DNA of 64,000 nucleotides from Streptococcus oralis subsp. dentisani (lineage in GTDB: Bacteria; Bacillota; Bacilli; Lactobacillales; Streptococcaceae): positions 131,264 through 195,263 of the forward strand of contig NZ_NCUW01000028.1 in the NCBI RefSeq assembly GCF_002096335.1, written 5' to 3'. Shown here one piece after another: positions 32,702 to 40,258 of this stretch (position 1 is the first letter of the stretch; every line of letters begins with the position of its first letter). A program made the position numbers and the translations under genes. The notes beneath the pieces were generated by a model. That model saw only the letters and a list, made by a program, of their open reading frames with translations, searched no databases and was not told the DNA's origin.

Positions 32702-32780
32702 CTTCATTCCAAAATTAAGTACATAATTTTATCCTAATACCAAATTACTACTGAAAAATTTATTTTCTCCCGATATTTCC

Positions 32781-32809
32781 TTGCACAAATCCCATGAAAA
32801 CGCTACAAT
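32781..32809 (+). promoter_or_regulatory. Promoter of the acid phosphatase gene with an internal cre site
   Basis: TTGCAC (32781-32786) and TACAAT (32804-32809) are 17 bp apart. TGAAAACGCTACAA (32795-32808) matches the cre consensus at 13 of 14 positions and sits in the spacer and -10 box. Confidence 0.7.
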
Positions 32810-32840
32810 ATTAATAAACTATTATTAGGAGGATAGGATT

Positions 32841-33698
32841 ATGAAAACATCCAAAGTTACTATTACAATTGCTTCTACACTTGCTTCCGTCATTTTACTG
32901 ACTGGCTGTGGCACAAATTCGGCAAATTCACAGACAACACAAAGTAGTACATCTGATAATCAGGTTACAATGACCTATGATCAGTTGCGTTCAAGAGAGA
33001 ACACTATGTCAACTCTTTGGTATCAAAAAGCAGCTGAAACCAAGGCACTCTATCTACAAGGCTATAATGTCGCTACTGATCGTTTGAAAGAACTACTAAA
33101 AACACAGACAGATAAACCCTACTCTATCGTTTTGGACTTAGACGAAACCGTATTAGACAATAGCCCTTATCAAGCGCAAAATGTCAAAGATGGAACAGCA
33201 TTTACCCCAGAAAACTGGGATGTCTGGGTTAAAAAAGCTGCAGCCAAGGCTGTACCAGGTGCTAAAGACTTTCTCCAATTTGCAGACCAAAACGGTGTCC
33301 AAATTTACTATGTATCTGACCGCACGATAGATCAGGTAGATGATACGATCAAAAACCTAGAAAATGAAGGAATTCCTGTACAAAGCCGCGATCATCTCAT
33401 GTTCTTAGAAAAAGGTGTCAAATCTAAAGAAGGTCGTAGACAAGCAGTCCAAGAAAAAACCAACTTAGTCATGCTACTAGGAGACAATCTTGTGGACTTT
33501 GCAGAGTTTTCAAAGACCTCTGAAACTGAGCGCAACCAAAAATTAGAGGAATTACAAAAAGAGTTTGGTGAGAAATTCATCATTTTCCCTAACCCAATGT
33601 ACGGATCATGGGAAAGCACTGTTTACAATGGTAATAAATTGGACGCCAAGGGTCAAACTGAAGAGCGCCAAAAAAACTTACAAGGCTTTGATAAATAA
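32841..33698 (+). CDS. Acid phosphatase lipoprotein, e(P4)/class C family (HAD fold)
   Basis: A 285-residue membrane-anchored phosphatase. The signal peptide ends in the lipobox LTGC (Cys ~22), followed by a Ser/Thr-rich linker. Catalysis uses the DDDD-type HAD motif: VLDLDETVLDNSPYQ with two nucleophile/acid Asp residues, YVSDRT (motif II) and LLGDNLVDFAEF (motif IV). Members dephosphorylate nucleotides such as NMN or AMP outside the cell to allow uptake. AGGAGG precedes the ATG. A cre-like site in the promoter suggests CcpA control. A terminator follows. Confidence 0.94.
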   Translation: MKTSKVTITIASTLASVILLTGCGTNSANSQTTQSSTSDNQVTMTYDQLRSRENTMSTLWYQKAAETKALYLQGYNVATDRLKELLKTQTDKPYSIVLDLDETVLDNSPYQAQNVKDGTAFTPENWDVWVKKAAAKAVPGAKDFLQFADQNGVQIYYVSDRTIDQVDDTIKNLENEGIPVQSRDHLMFLEKGVKSKEGRRQAVQEKTNLVMLLGDNLVDFAEFSKTSETERNQKLEELQKEFGEKFIIFPNPMYGSWESTVYNGNKLDAKGQTEERQKNLQGFDK

Positions 33699-33759
33699 AA
33701 TAAGGGAGCTATATACCAGTATACACCAACCACAAGATATCGTATTTGCGAGAATAGCG

Positions 33760-33793
33760 AAAAAAGACGATTTCCAAGCGGAAATCGTCTTTT
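33760..33793 (+). terminator. Terminator after the acid phosphatase gene (left flank of the island)
   Basis: GACGATTTCC and GGAAATCGTC form a perfect 10-bp stem with loop AAGC, with an A run before and TTTT after. The right arm contains the 15-bp sequence CGGAAATCGTCTTTT, repeated at 36764. Confidence 0.88.
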
Positions 33794-33920
33794 AATAAGA
33801 AATAAATTCCTCAGAATGTTCGCTCATATACTCTGCTAGCCAGTCCATACCATACTCTAGTTTTGCCATATACCTAGCAATTGCTTTCCTATCTATTTTT
33901 TGATGCTTTCTTTTTACACA
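33792..33920 (-). pseudogene. Possible ORF remnant
   Basis: A minus-strand frame of about 42 codons ends at a stop overlapping the terminator and encodes KIDRKAIARYMAKLEYGMDW, then LAEYMSEHSEEFI. It has no start codon with a ribosome site and is cut by stops upstream. It reads like the C-terminus of a real protein, but I cannot name it. Confidence 0.3.
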
Positions 33921-34200
33921 TCATAAACACAACCTTTTATTCGTTGAGCCGAAAAAGAACGATGATCTATAACAAAATCAAAAGTGTACTTTTATCATAA
34001 CACTTCATGTACCTGTAGTAGAATACTTCGGACAGACTAGTCTGAACGTCAATCAATTTACCAACAACTATTTAAGAAACAGACTTTCCCAATTCAAAAT
34101 GTGCCTCATATAGTATATATGTAGCCATAAATCATATTTTCTAAATGGTTTATACAGGACTGTCCGTTAGGGAAAGCAAATATGCAAAATTTAGAAATTT

Positions 34201-34209
34201 TGATATAAT
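34201..34209 (+). promoter_or_regulatory. Extended -10 promoter of the phase-variable island
   Basis: TGATATAAT (TATAAT at 34204-34209) is a perfect extended -10 box; no good -35 is seen. Transcription would start near 34216, 25 nt before the ATG at 34241, which is preceded by AAAGGA. Confidence 0.65.
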
Positions 34210-34240
34210 AAGACTATCAAAAAGTAAAGGAACGATTGGT

Positions 34241-34464
34241 ATGAAAACAATCACAGCTCACAGCTCACAGCTCACAGCTCACAGCTCACAGCTCACAGCT
34301 CACAGCTCACAGCTCACAGCTCACAGCTCACAGCTCACAGCTCACAGCTCACAGCTCACGCTGATTATGTAATCGGGCGTGTTTTTTGTCAAGCATTAAA
34401 ACAGGCTTTTTCACATTTTTGTGAGGAAGCCTTTTATGCTCCCTACGAAAGTGGGGTGGCATAA
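34241..34464 (+). CDS. Short leader ORF split by the heptamer array (currently out of frame)
   Basis: ATG 34241 has AAAGGA upstream and its own extended -10 promoter. It reads MKTIT, then a 7-residue repeat SQLTAHS coded by 15 CACAGCT heptamers, and in the present register stops at 34370-34372. The frame that follows the array in a different register encodes ADYVIGRVFCQALKQAFSHF, then CEEAFYAPYESGVA, and stops at 34462-34464. That stop overlaps the methyltransferase ATG as TAATG. With 16 copies the whole region is one 76-residue ORF, and with 13 copies a 69-residue ORF. As sequenced it is 224 nt, not a multiple of three. No start codon serves the downstream frame at 15 copies. The product is unrecognised; its main role may be translational coupling. 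Confidence 0.6.
34252..34356 (+). repeat. (CACAGCT)15 simple sequence repeat
   Basis: Fifteen uninterrupted perfect copies of CACAGCT, 105 bp, followed by a partial CAC. The unit length of 7 is not a multiple of three, so gain or loss of one unit by strand slippage shifts the reading frame, as in contingency loci. Confidence 0.97.
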
Positions 34465-35486
34465 TGGCTGGCTCACTCCACAACGCTAAAAAAGCCAAAA
34501 ACGATGAGTTTTATACTCGTTATAAAGATATTGCTGAGGAAATGGGGCATTATAGAGAACACTTTAGAGATAAGGTTATCTACTGTAATTGTGATGACCC
34601 AACACAATCAAATTTTTGGCGTTATTTTCATAACAATTTTGCTAGTTTGGGTATTAAAAAACTGATAGCAACACATTTTCAAGAAGATAGCGAACCTTCG
34701 TATGCTCTGATTTATGAAGGTGGCGATGACTTCAATATGGAAGCAGGAAATATTGTAACTATTTATGGAGATGATGAATACACAGCGGGAGATTTCCGAA
34801 GCGAGGACAGCATAAAATACCTGAAAGAAGCAGATGTTGTTATAACTAACCCTCCGTTTAGTTTGTTTAAGGAGTATATTAGCCAACTAATCAATTACAA
34901 CAAATCGTTTATTGTTGTTGGAAATAAGAACGCTGTTACCTATAAAGAAGTATTCCCTTTAATCAAGAATAACCAAATCTGGATTGGAGCTCGAAACATG
35001 AACTCTGACTTTTGGTTGTATGTTCCAGATGGGGCTGATTATGAAAAACTGGATGAAGATGGTAGAGAAGTAAAACATATTATGGCATGTTGGTATACTA
35101 ACCTAGATTTGAAAAAACGGCACGATGGCTTATGGCATGTTGGAGATAAGTTTGACCTTACAAAGGCTCATAAATATTACGAGGGTTTTGAAGATAAATA
35201 CCCTAAATATGAGAATTATAATGCTATTGAAGTTACATTTGTCAAAGATATTCCCATTGATTATGATGGAATTATGGGTGTTCCCATTACTTTTATGGAC
35301 AAATTTAATCCAAAGGAATTTGAAATTTTATGGACTACTGACAGAGGAGGAGATGGAATGTTAGAGGATTATAAACTCCCACATTCTCGATATGATGCTC
35401 CAGTAATTAGCGGAGAGGGGAAATATAAACGTATTTTGATAAGAAATTTAAATCCTATCAGCCGTGCGGAAGACAGAGGTTATTAA
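34464..35486 (+). CDS. Adenine-specific DNA methyltransferase, EcoRI family
   Basis: A 340-residue N6-adenine methyltransferase. The N-terminus (HNAKKAKNDEFYTRYKDI ... YREHFRDKVIYCNCDDP) follows M.EcoRI closely over its length, and the catalytic motif IV is NPPF in VVITNPPFSLFKEYI. CNCDDP lies in the cofactor-binding region. Length is close to M.EcoRI (about 326 residues). The ATG overlaps the stop of the leader ORF (TAATG) and has only a weak GGGGTGG ribosome site, so its translation should depend on upstream ribosomes and on the heptamer register. The next gene, a DUF262-HNH nuclease, follows after 15 nt. The modified site cannot be read from sequence. Confidence 0.93.
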   Translation: MAGSLHNAKKAKNDEFYTRYKDIAEEMGHYREHFRDKVIYCNCDDPTQSNFWRYFHNNFASLGIKKLIATHFQEDSEPSYALIYEGGDDFNMEAGNIVTIYGDDEYTAGDFRSEDSIKYLKEADVVITNPPFSLFKEYISQLINYNKSFIVVGNKNAVTYKEVFPLIKNNQIWIGARNMNSDFWLYVPDGADYEKLDEDGREVKHIMACWYTNLDLKKRHDGLWHVGDKFDLTKAHKYYEGFEDKYPKYENYNAIEVTFVKDIPIDYDGIMGVPITFMDKFNPKEFEILWTTDRGGDGMLEDYKLPHSRYDAPVISGEGKYKRILIRNLNPISRAEDRGY

Positions 35487-35501
35487 CAAGGAGGTAATAT
35501 T

Positions 35502-36740
35502 ATGAAAGTAACTAGATTAAGAGATTTACTAAATAAACCATTTACTATTCGAGATTTAGCTAGTGGTTATACAAATAATGATGATGGCGCAACAACAGAC
35601 GCTGTAAAAGGATATAATGGTAACTTGAATATTCGTCCGTCTTATCAGAGAAATAGCGTATATAACGAAGATAAGAGACAAGCTGTAATTCAAACCGTTT
35701 TAGATGAGTGTCCTTTAGGTATTATGTACTGGGTTGATTTAGGAAACGGACAATATGAAGTTCTCGATGGTCAACAACGTATTTTAGCTATTTGTAATTA
35801 TGTTATGGGGAATTACTCTGTAAAATCAAGTAAATTTCCATCCAGTGCTCCACAACAAGATTTCCCAAATCTTCAGATGAACCTAACTGACTTAGCAGAA
35901 CAAATTCTTGATTATGAGTTAGACATATATGTTTGTGAAGGAACTGCGTCCGAAAAAATGAAATGGTTTCATGTTATCAATACAGCAGGCGAACCATTAA
36001 ATGAGCAAGAATTAAGAAACTCTGCTTATACAGGAACTTGGCTTTCTGATGCTAAACAAAGATTTTCAACAAAGACTGGACGTGGCGTTGTACTTGCTGA
36101 CGAGAATCCGAATAACGATAAAGCAGAACCACTATTAAATGGTAATTGGAATAGACAAGAGTATCTACAAACTGCTATTAAATGGGCTTCACAAAATGAT
36201 AATGACGATAGTACAAATACAATCGAAGATTATATGTTGAAGCATCAAGGAGATGCAGATGCTTCTGAATTATGGCAAAATTTTTCTGCCATAATTGAAT
36301 GGGTTCGTGGAAAGTTTATAAGCTATCAAAACAGTTTGAAAGGGATGGATTGGGGAACAATCTACAAAGAGTATCAATTAGGACAGTTAGACAACAATAT
36401 CATCAAAAATAGTGCTTCTGTCATTAACGAAAAAATTGCAGAGTTGGTAAATGATGATGAAGTCACAACTAAAATGAAAGGGATTTATCAGTACATCATT
36501 TACGGAGATTCCAAATATCTCCAACTTAGAGCTTTTGATGATAAAACCATCAAGCAAAAATATGAAGAACAGAGCCATCACTGCGTTTATTGTGTGGATG
36601 AAGGAAACAACAGGGAGTATGCTCTTAAAGAACTAGCAGGCGACCATATTACACCCTGGTCTTTAGGTGGAAAAACTGTCCCTGAAAATTGCCAACTATT
36701 ATGTAAAAAGCACAACTCTTCAAAAGGGAACAACTATTAA
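35502..36740 (+). CDS. DUF262-HNH nuclease, putative restriction enzyme
   Basis: A 412-residue protein. The N-terminal DUF262 (GmrSD/ParB-like) domain has SYQR near residue 48 and the hallmark DGQQR at 89-93. The C-terminal HNH domain (~360-410) has HHCVYC, the AGDHITPWSLGG core and CQLLCKKHNSSKG, i.e. paired CxxC zinc ligands, the catalytic His, and the Asn-Lys end. The same two modules occur in GmrSD-type and related modification-linked nucleases. A strong AAGGAGG site lies 6 nt before the ATG, so unlike the methyltransferase it need not be coupled. Immediately downstream of an EcoRI-type methyltransferase it is probably the cognate restriction enzyme, which is an unusual pairing; this is inference. 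Confidence 0.85.
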   Translation: MKVTRLRDLLNKPFTIRDLASGYTNNDDGATTDAVKGYNGNLNIRPSYQRNSVYNEDKRQAVIQTVLDECPLGIMYWVDLGNGQYEVLDGQQRILAICNYVMGNYSVKSSKFPSSAPQQDFPNLQMNLTDLAEQILDYELDIYVCEGTASEKMKWFHVINTAGEPLNEQELRNSAYTGTWLSDAKQRFSTKTGRGVVLADENPNNDKAEPLLNGNWNRQEYLQTAIKWASQNDNDDSTNTIEDYMLKHQGDADASELWQNFSAIIEWVRGKFISYQNSLKGMDWGTIYKEYQLGQLDNNIIKNSASVINEKIAELVNDDEVTTKMKGIYQYIIYGDSKYLQLRAFDDKTIKQKYEEQSHHCVYCVDEGNNREYALKELAGDHITPWSLGGKTVPENCQLLCKKHNSSKGNNY

Positions 36741-36745
36741 AATTG

Positions 36746-36780
36746 AAAAGGCGACTTCCAAAACGGAAATCGTCTTTTTT
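36746..36780 (+). terminator. Terminator after the DUF262-HNH gene (right flank of the island)
   Basis: GGCGACTTCC and GGAAATCGTC form a stem with one wobble and one mismatch, then TTTTTT. The right arm repeats 15 bp of the terminator at 33760-33793. Confidence 0.82.
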
Positions 36781-36840
36781 GATATTCTCATAAATACAAT
36801 ATGTTGTTGGTGTTGTAAACTGGTATATAGTTCCCATAAT

Positions 36841-37103
36841 TTAAATACGCTTCACCTTAAGTAATTTTGAAAAACCTAAGAATGCATTGTAGTATTCTTG
36901 TTTTCTCTTCATTGTAGAGACAAAAGCTAATTTTACAGGAACTGCGTTGACTCTTGAATGTTTAAAACTTAAATCATCTGATTGTGGGATAAATCTTAAT
37001 TCCTCTTCCAATGTTGAGAAAACAAGAGGGAGAGTACCTAAAATGGGACGTAAACGGAATGACCAACTATTTAAATTCTTTTCAGGATAAATAACTTAGG
37101 CAT
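36841..37103 (-). pseudogene. Frame-broken small ORF between the island and glmS
   Basis: ATG 37103, with GAGGAGG 10 nt upstream, reads MPKLFILKRI and stops. An overlapping frame continues for about 84 codons (NLNSWSFRLRPILGTLPLVF ... VNAVPVKLAFVSTMKRKQEY ... FSKLLKVKRI) to a stop at 36841-36843, but has no start of its own. Joining them by a single-base shift near 37090 gives a plausible protein of about 88 residues. I do not recognise it. It may be a decayed part of the neighbouring island or an older gene. Confidence 0.4.
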
Positions 37104-37175
37104 TAATACAATGCCTCCTCATTCAAGGATACCAAGAGAGAGCAAAAAAGTCTAGGAGGACTAGACTTTCTTAGC

Positions 37176-38984
37176 TTATTCTACTGTTACTGACTTAGCA
37201 AGGTTACGTGGTTTGTCCACATCAAGACCACGGTGGAGGGTTGCAAAGTAAGCGACCAATTGCGTTGGTACGACCATTGAGATTGGTGAGAGGTAAGGAT
37301 GTACGGTCGTAAGGACGATATCATCTGTCTCTTTAGCAACATTCTCTTCAGCGATAGTGAGAACCTTGGCACCACGGGCTGCGACCTCTTGGATATTTCC
37401 ACGAGTATGATTAGCAAGGACTGGATCTGACAAGAGGGCCAATACAGGTGTTCCTTCTTCAATCAAGGCGATGGTTCCGTGCTTGAGTTCTCCTGCCGCA
37501 AAACCTTCACATTGAATGTAAGAAATCTCTTTGAGCTTGAGACTGGCTTCCATGGCTACATAGTAGTCTTGACCACGTCCGATGTAAAAGGCGTTGCGAG
37601 TTGTTTCAAGAAGCTCACGAACTTTAGCATCGATTGTTTCTTTTTCTGAAAGAGTTGATTCGATAGACTGAGCCACGATTGACAACTCATGAACCAGGTC
37701 AAAGTCTTGAGCTTTAGCATTGCCATTTGCTTCTCCGACTGCTTTTGCAAGAAATGCAAGAGCTGCGATTTGCGCTGTATAAGCTTTAGTTGAAGCCACT
37801 GCGATTTCAGGACCCGCGTGAAGGAGCATGGTATGGTTGGCTTCACGTGAAAGAGTTGATCCTGGCACGTTTGTTACAGTTAAGCTAGGGATGCCCATTT
37901 CATTAGCCTTAACCAAAACCTGGCGGCTATCCGCTGTTTCACCAGACTGGCTGATAAAGATGAAGAGTGGTTTCTGGCTGAGAAGTGGCATACCGTAGCC
38001 CCACTCAGATGAAATTCCAAGTTCAACAGGTGTATCCGTCAATTCTTCCAGCATTTTCTTAGAAGCAAATCCTGCGTGGTAAGATGTCCCAGCTGCAAGG
38101 ATGTAGATGCGGTCTGCCTCTCGAACAGCCTTGATGATAGCTGGATCTACCACTACTTGACCAGCCTCATCTGTGTAGGCTTGGATGAGTTTACGCATGA
38201 CCGTTGGTTGCTCGTCAATTTCCTTGAGCATGTAGTAAGGGTAAGTTCCCTTACCGATATCTGACAAATCAAGCTCAGCAGTGTAGCTAGCACGCTCACG
38301 ACGATTGCCATCATAGTCTTGAATTTCGACACTATCCGCCTTGACAATTACCAATTCTTGGTCATGGATTTCCATGTATTGGTTGGTCTCACGAATCATA
38401 GCCATAGCATCCGAGCAGACCATGTTGTAACCATCTCCGAGACCAATCAAAAGTGGTGACTTGTTCTTAGCGACATAGATAACATCTGGATTTTCAGAGT
38501 CAATCAAGGCAAAGGCATAAGAACCACGGATGATGTGAAGGGCTTTTTTGAAAGCTTCAAGAACTGAGAAACCATCTTCTTCCACAAACTTTCCAATCAA
38601 GTGCACTGCGATTTCCGTATCTGTTTGCCCCTTGAAGTGGTGACCTGCAAGGTATTCTTCCTTGATTTCAAGGTAGTTTTCAATGACCCCATTGTGCACC
38701 AAGACAAAACGTCCAGTCTCCGATCGATGTGGGTGAGCGTTATCTTCCGTTGGTTTACCATGAGTCGCCCAACGCGTATGTCCGATACCAGTTGTTCCCT
38801 CAACACCAGTAGTTTTAGCAGACAATTCTGCGATACGACCTACAGCCTTGACTAGGTGATTTTCAGCACCACCTAGGACAAAAATCCCCGCAGAATCATA
38901 GCCACGGTATTCAAGTTTTTCAAGCCCTTGAATCAAAATATCAGTTGCATTTGTGTTTCCAACAACACCGACAATTCCACACAT
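37176..38984 (-). CDS. glmS: Glutamine-fructose-6-phosphate aminotransferase (isomerizing)
   Basis: Makes glucosamine-6-phosphate from fructose-6-phosphate and glutamine, the first step to peptidoglycan amino sugars. The 602 residues begin MCGIVGVVG; Cys2 is the glutaminase nucleophile after removal of Met. The C-terminal half has two SIS domains, with TSYHAG and [11 protein letters not shown], ending in the catalytic-lysine tail [13 protein letters not shown]. Upstream are a consensus promoter and two NagR-like operators. There is no glmS ribozyme I can see, so control by GntR-type NagR is likely, as described in S. mutans. Confidence 0.98.
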   Translation of the reverse strand: MCGIVGVVGNTNATDILIQGLEKLEYRGYDSAGIFVLGGAENHLVKAVGRIAELSAKTTGVEGTTGIGHTRWATHGKPTEDNAHPHRSETGRFVLVHNGVIENYLEIKEEYLAGHHFKGQTDTEIAVHLIGKFVEEDGFSVLEAFKKALHIIRGSYAFALIDSENPDVIYVAKNKSPLLIGLGDGYNMVCSDAMAMIRETNQYMEIHDQELVIVKADSVEIQDYDGNRRERASYTAELDLSDIGKGTYPYYMLKEIDEQPTVMRKLIQAYTDEAGQVVVDPAIIKAVREADRIYILAAGTSYHAGFASKKMLEELTDTPVELGISSEWGYGMPLLSQKPLFIFISQSGETADSRQVLVKANEMGIPSLTVTNVPGSTLSREANHTMLLHAGPEIAVASTKAYTAQIAALAFLAKAVGEANGNAKAQDFDLVHELSIVAQSIESTLSEKETIDAKVRELLETTRNAFYIGRGQDYYVAMEASLKLKEISYIQCEGFAAGELKHGTIALIEEGTPVLALLSDPVLANHTRGNIQEVAARGAKVLTIAEENVAKETDDIVLTTVHPYLSPISMVVPTQLVAYFATLHRGLDVDKPRNLAKSVTVE

Positions 38985-39022
38985 AGTATATACGACACAG
39001 ACCAGCTGTGCTTTCCCCTTAA

Positions 39023-39111
39023 ATTGGTATAGTCTGATTTTCCTTTTACAGAATCAGCAAAAACAGTATATACTTGTTTTCATAGCTTGTCAAGGATAAA
39101 AATTGGTATAA
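39023..39111 (-). promoter_or_regulatory. glmS promoter flanked by two NagR-like operators
   Basis: Minus-strand TTGACA (39089-39094) and TATACT (39066-39071) are 17 bp apart. The plus-strand word ATTGGTATA occurs at 39023-39031 and 39103-39111, on either side of the promoter and 80 bp apart. It matches the half-site of the NagR dre operator (TGGTATAGACCA-like). Confidence 0.7.
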
Positions 39112-39209
39112 CTTTTATAGAGTACCTAAAATTGCAATTTCATCTAATGGCTGACAAGCTGACATTGACAGTTTAATCTAGGAAAATGAGAGATTTATGT
39201 CTAAAAGCC

Positions 39210-39237
39210 AAAAGCTAGATAGAAAAATCTAACTTTT
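39210..39237 (-). terminator. Terminator after the DUF1304 gene
   Basis: AAAAGCTAGAT and ATCTAACTTTT (plus strand) form an 11-bp stem with one wobble, followed on the minus strand by a T-rich tract. Confidence 0.65.
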
Positions 39238-39263
39238 GTAGGTAACAAAAAGACGCTACTTTC

Positions 39264-39626
39264 TTATTTCAAAAACAAAATACTCAGCAAAGTCAAAATA
39301 GCTGGTCCACCTTGCTTCAGAATAATCTTCTTGTCTGCTGTTAGAGAACCGTAGGTCGCTGCACCAAGCACAAATAAAACAAAGATGGTCACAATTTCCA
39401 AACTTTGTGAGAAATAAATCCCGTACAAGAGAAAGACCCCTATCAAAGCATTATAAATCCCTTGGTTTTTAAACAGTGAGGTGACAGAGGGTCGAGTCAA
39501 CTCTTCCTTGTCCATATTAAATACGCGACTAGTAGTATCTGATTGCGTAGCCACACTTTCCAAATAAAAAATGTAAAAATGCTCCAAAGCAACGATAGTT
39601 GCTAAAATAATTGTAAAAATAGACAT
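39264..39626 (-). CDS. DUF1304 family membrane protein
   Basis: A 120-residue integral membrane protein with four predicted helices. The family pattern is clear: an N-terminal ALEHFYIFYLE, a middle KNQGIYNALIGVFLLYGI, and a C-terminal AATYGSLTADKKIILKQGGPAILTL. Function is unknown in the family. It starts 10 bp downstream of a MarR-type regulator and ends at a terminator, so the two form an operon that the regulator probably controls. Confidence 0.85.
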   Translation of the reverse strand: MSIFTIILATIVALEHFYIFYLESVATQSDTTSRVFNMDKEELTRPSVTSLFKNQGIYNALIGVFLLYGIYFSQSLEIVTIFVLFVLGAATYGSLTADKKIILKQGGPAILTLLSILFLK

Positions 39627-39636
39627 ATTCTTCTCC

Positions 39637-40062
39637 TTAAATTTCTATCTCTTCTAAGCCAGATATCAACTTTTCTAACAAGCGACTGAACTCTTCTCGC
39701 TCTCCTTTTGTAAGTACGCTTTCCATCTGACTCTTTACCTTTATATGTTGTTGGGGAGAGTTGGTTACTAGTTGTTCTCTCGCAAAGTCTGTCACTTCCA
39801 CCAAAACCTCCCTCTGGTTTTCAGGATTCCGACGTCGCTTGACCAAACCTTCCTTTTCCAAAATTTTAAAGTGCCGTGTCAAGGCAGCCTGATCAATTTT
39901 CAATCTCTCCTGAACCGCAATTTGATTACAAGGAGACTGTTCAATCAAGAAACATAATATCTGATAACGAGTGAGGCTAATCCCCAATTGTCGTTCGAAT
40001 AGTTGTGTCATAGACTGATCTGCTAACCGTAGTCGATACAGTAAATCTTGGATTGTTACCAT
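39637..40062 (-). CDS. MarR family transcriptional regulator
   Basis: A 141-residue winged-helix regulator. The helix-turn-helix spans NQIAVQERLKIDQAALTRHF with the wing VKRRRNPENQREVLVEVT, typical of MarR. Two adjacent ATGs exist; I prefer 40062 because it is 5 nt after AGGAGG while 40065 is only 2 nt away. It probably represses its own operon with the DUF1304 gene, since two palindromes overlap the promoter. Ligand unknown. As I recall, the same pair precedes the LysM-MATE-thrC block in pneumococcus. Confidence 0.92.
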   Translation of the reverse strand: MVTIQDLLYRLRLADQSMTQLFERQLGISLTRYQILCFLIEQSPCNQIAVQERLKIDQAALTRHFKILEKEGLVKRRRNPENQREVLVEVTDFAREQLVTNSPQQHIKVKSQMESVLTKGEREEFSRLLEKLISGLEEIEI

Positions 40063-40080
40063 CATTCCCTCCTAACATAT

Positions 40081-40135
40081 TTGATTTATCAACTATTGAC
40101 TTATCAAGTATAATATAAACCAAAAAATAAATCAA
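40081..40135 (-). promoter_or_regulatory. Promoter and MarR operator pair
   Basis: Minus-strand TTGATT and TATACT (40107-40112) are 17 bp apart. Downstream of the -10, two palindromic words lie side by side: TTGATTTATCAA (40081-40092) and TTGACTTATCAA (40096-40107). They are suitable for two regulator dimers blocking transcription. Confidence 0.65.
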
Positions 40136-40211
40136 GAAATATGCTTACATTTTCTTGAAATATTACTCACTTCCCCATCTTTGTTCCTTTTATCCTGAAG
40201 CAATCACACAC

Positions 40212-40248
40212 AAAAAAGAAGTGGAAACTCAATCAGTTCCCAACTTCC
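40212..40248 (-). terminator. Terminator after the LysM protein gene
   Basis: Minus-strand stem GAAGT-GG-AAC / GTT-CC-ACTTC with two internal mismatches, followed by TTTTTT. Confidence 0.6.
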
Positions 40249-40258
40249 ATTTTAATGA

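Noticed and set aside
34145-34240. Longer leader ORF from ATG 34145
   Set aside because: The extended -10 box at 34201-34209 lies inside it and the ATG at 34241 has a ribosome site; transcripts would start after 34145.
34252-34356. CRISPR array
   Set aside because: Units are 7 bp with no spacers; it is a simple sequence repeat.
38985-39140. glmS ribozyme
   Set aside because: No conserved core pairing could be found; promoter and NagR-like words explain the region.
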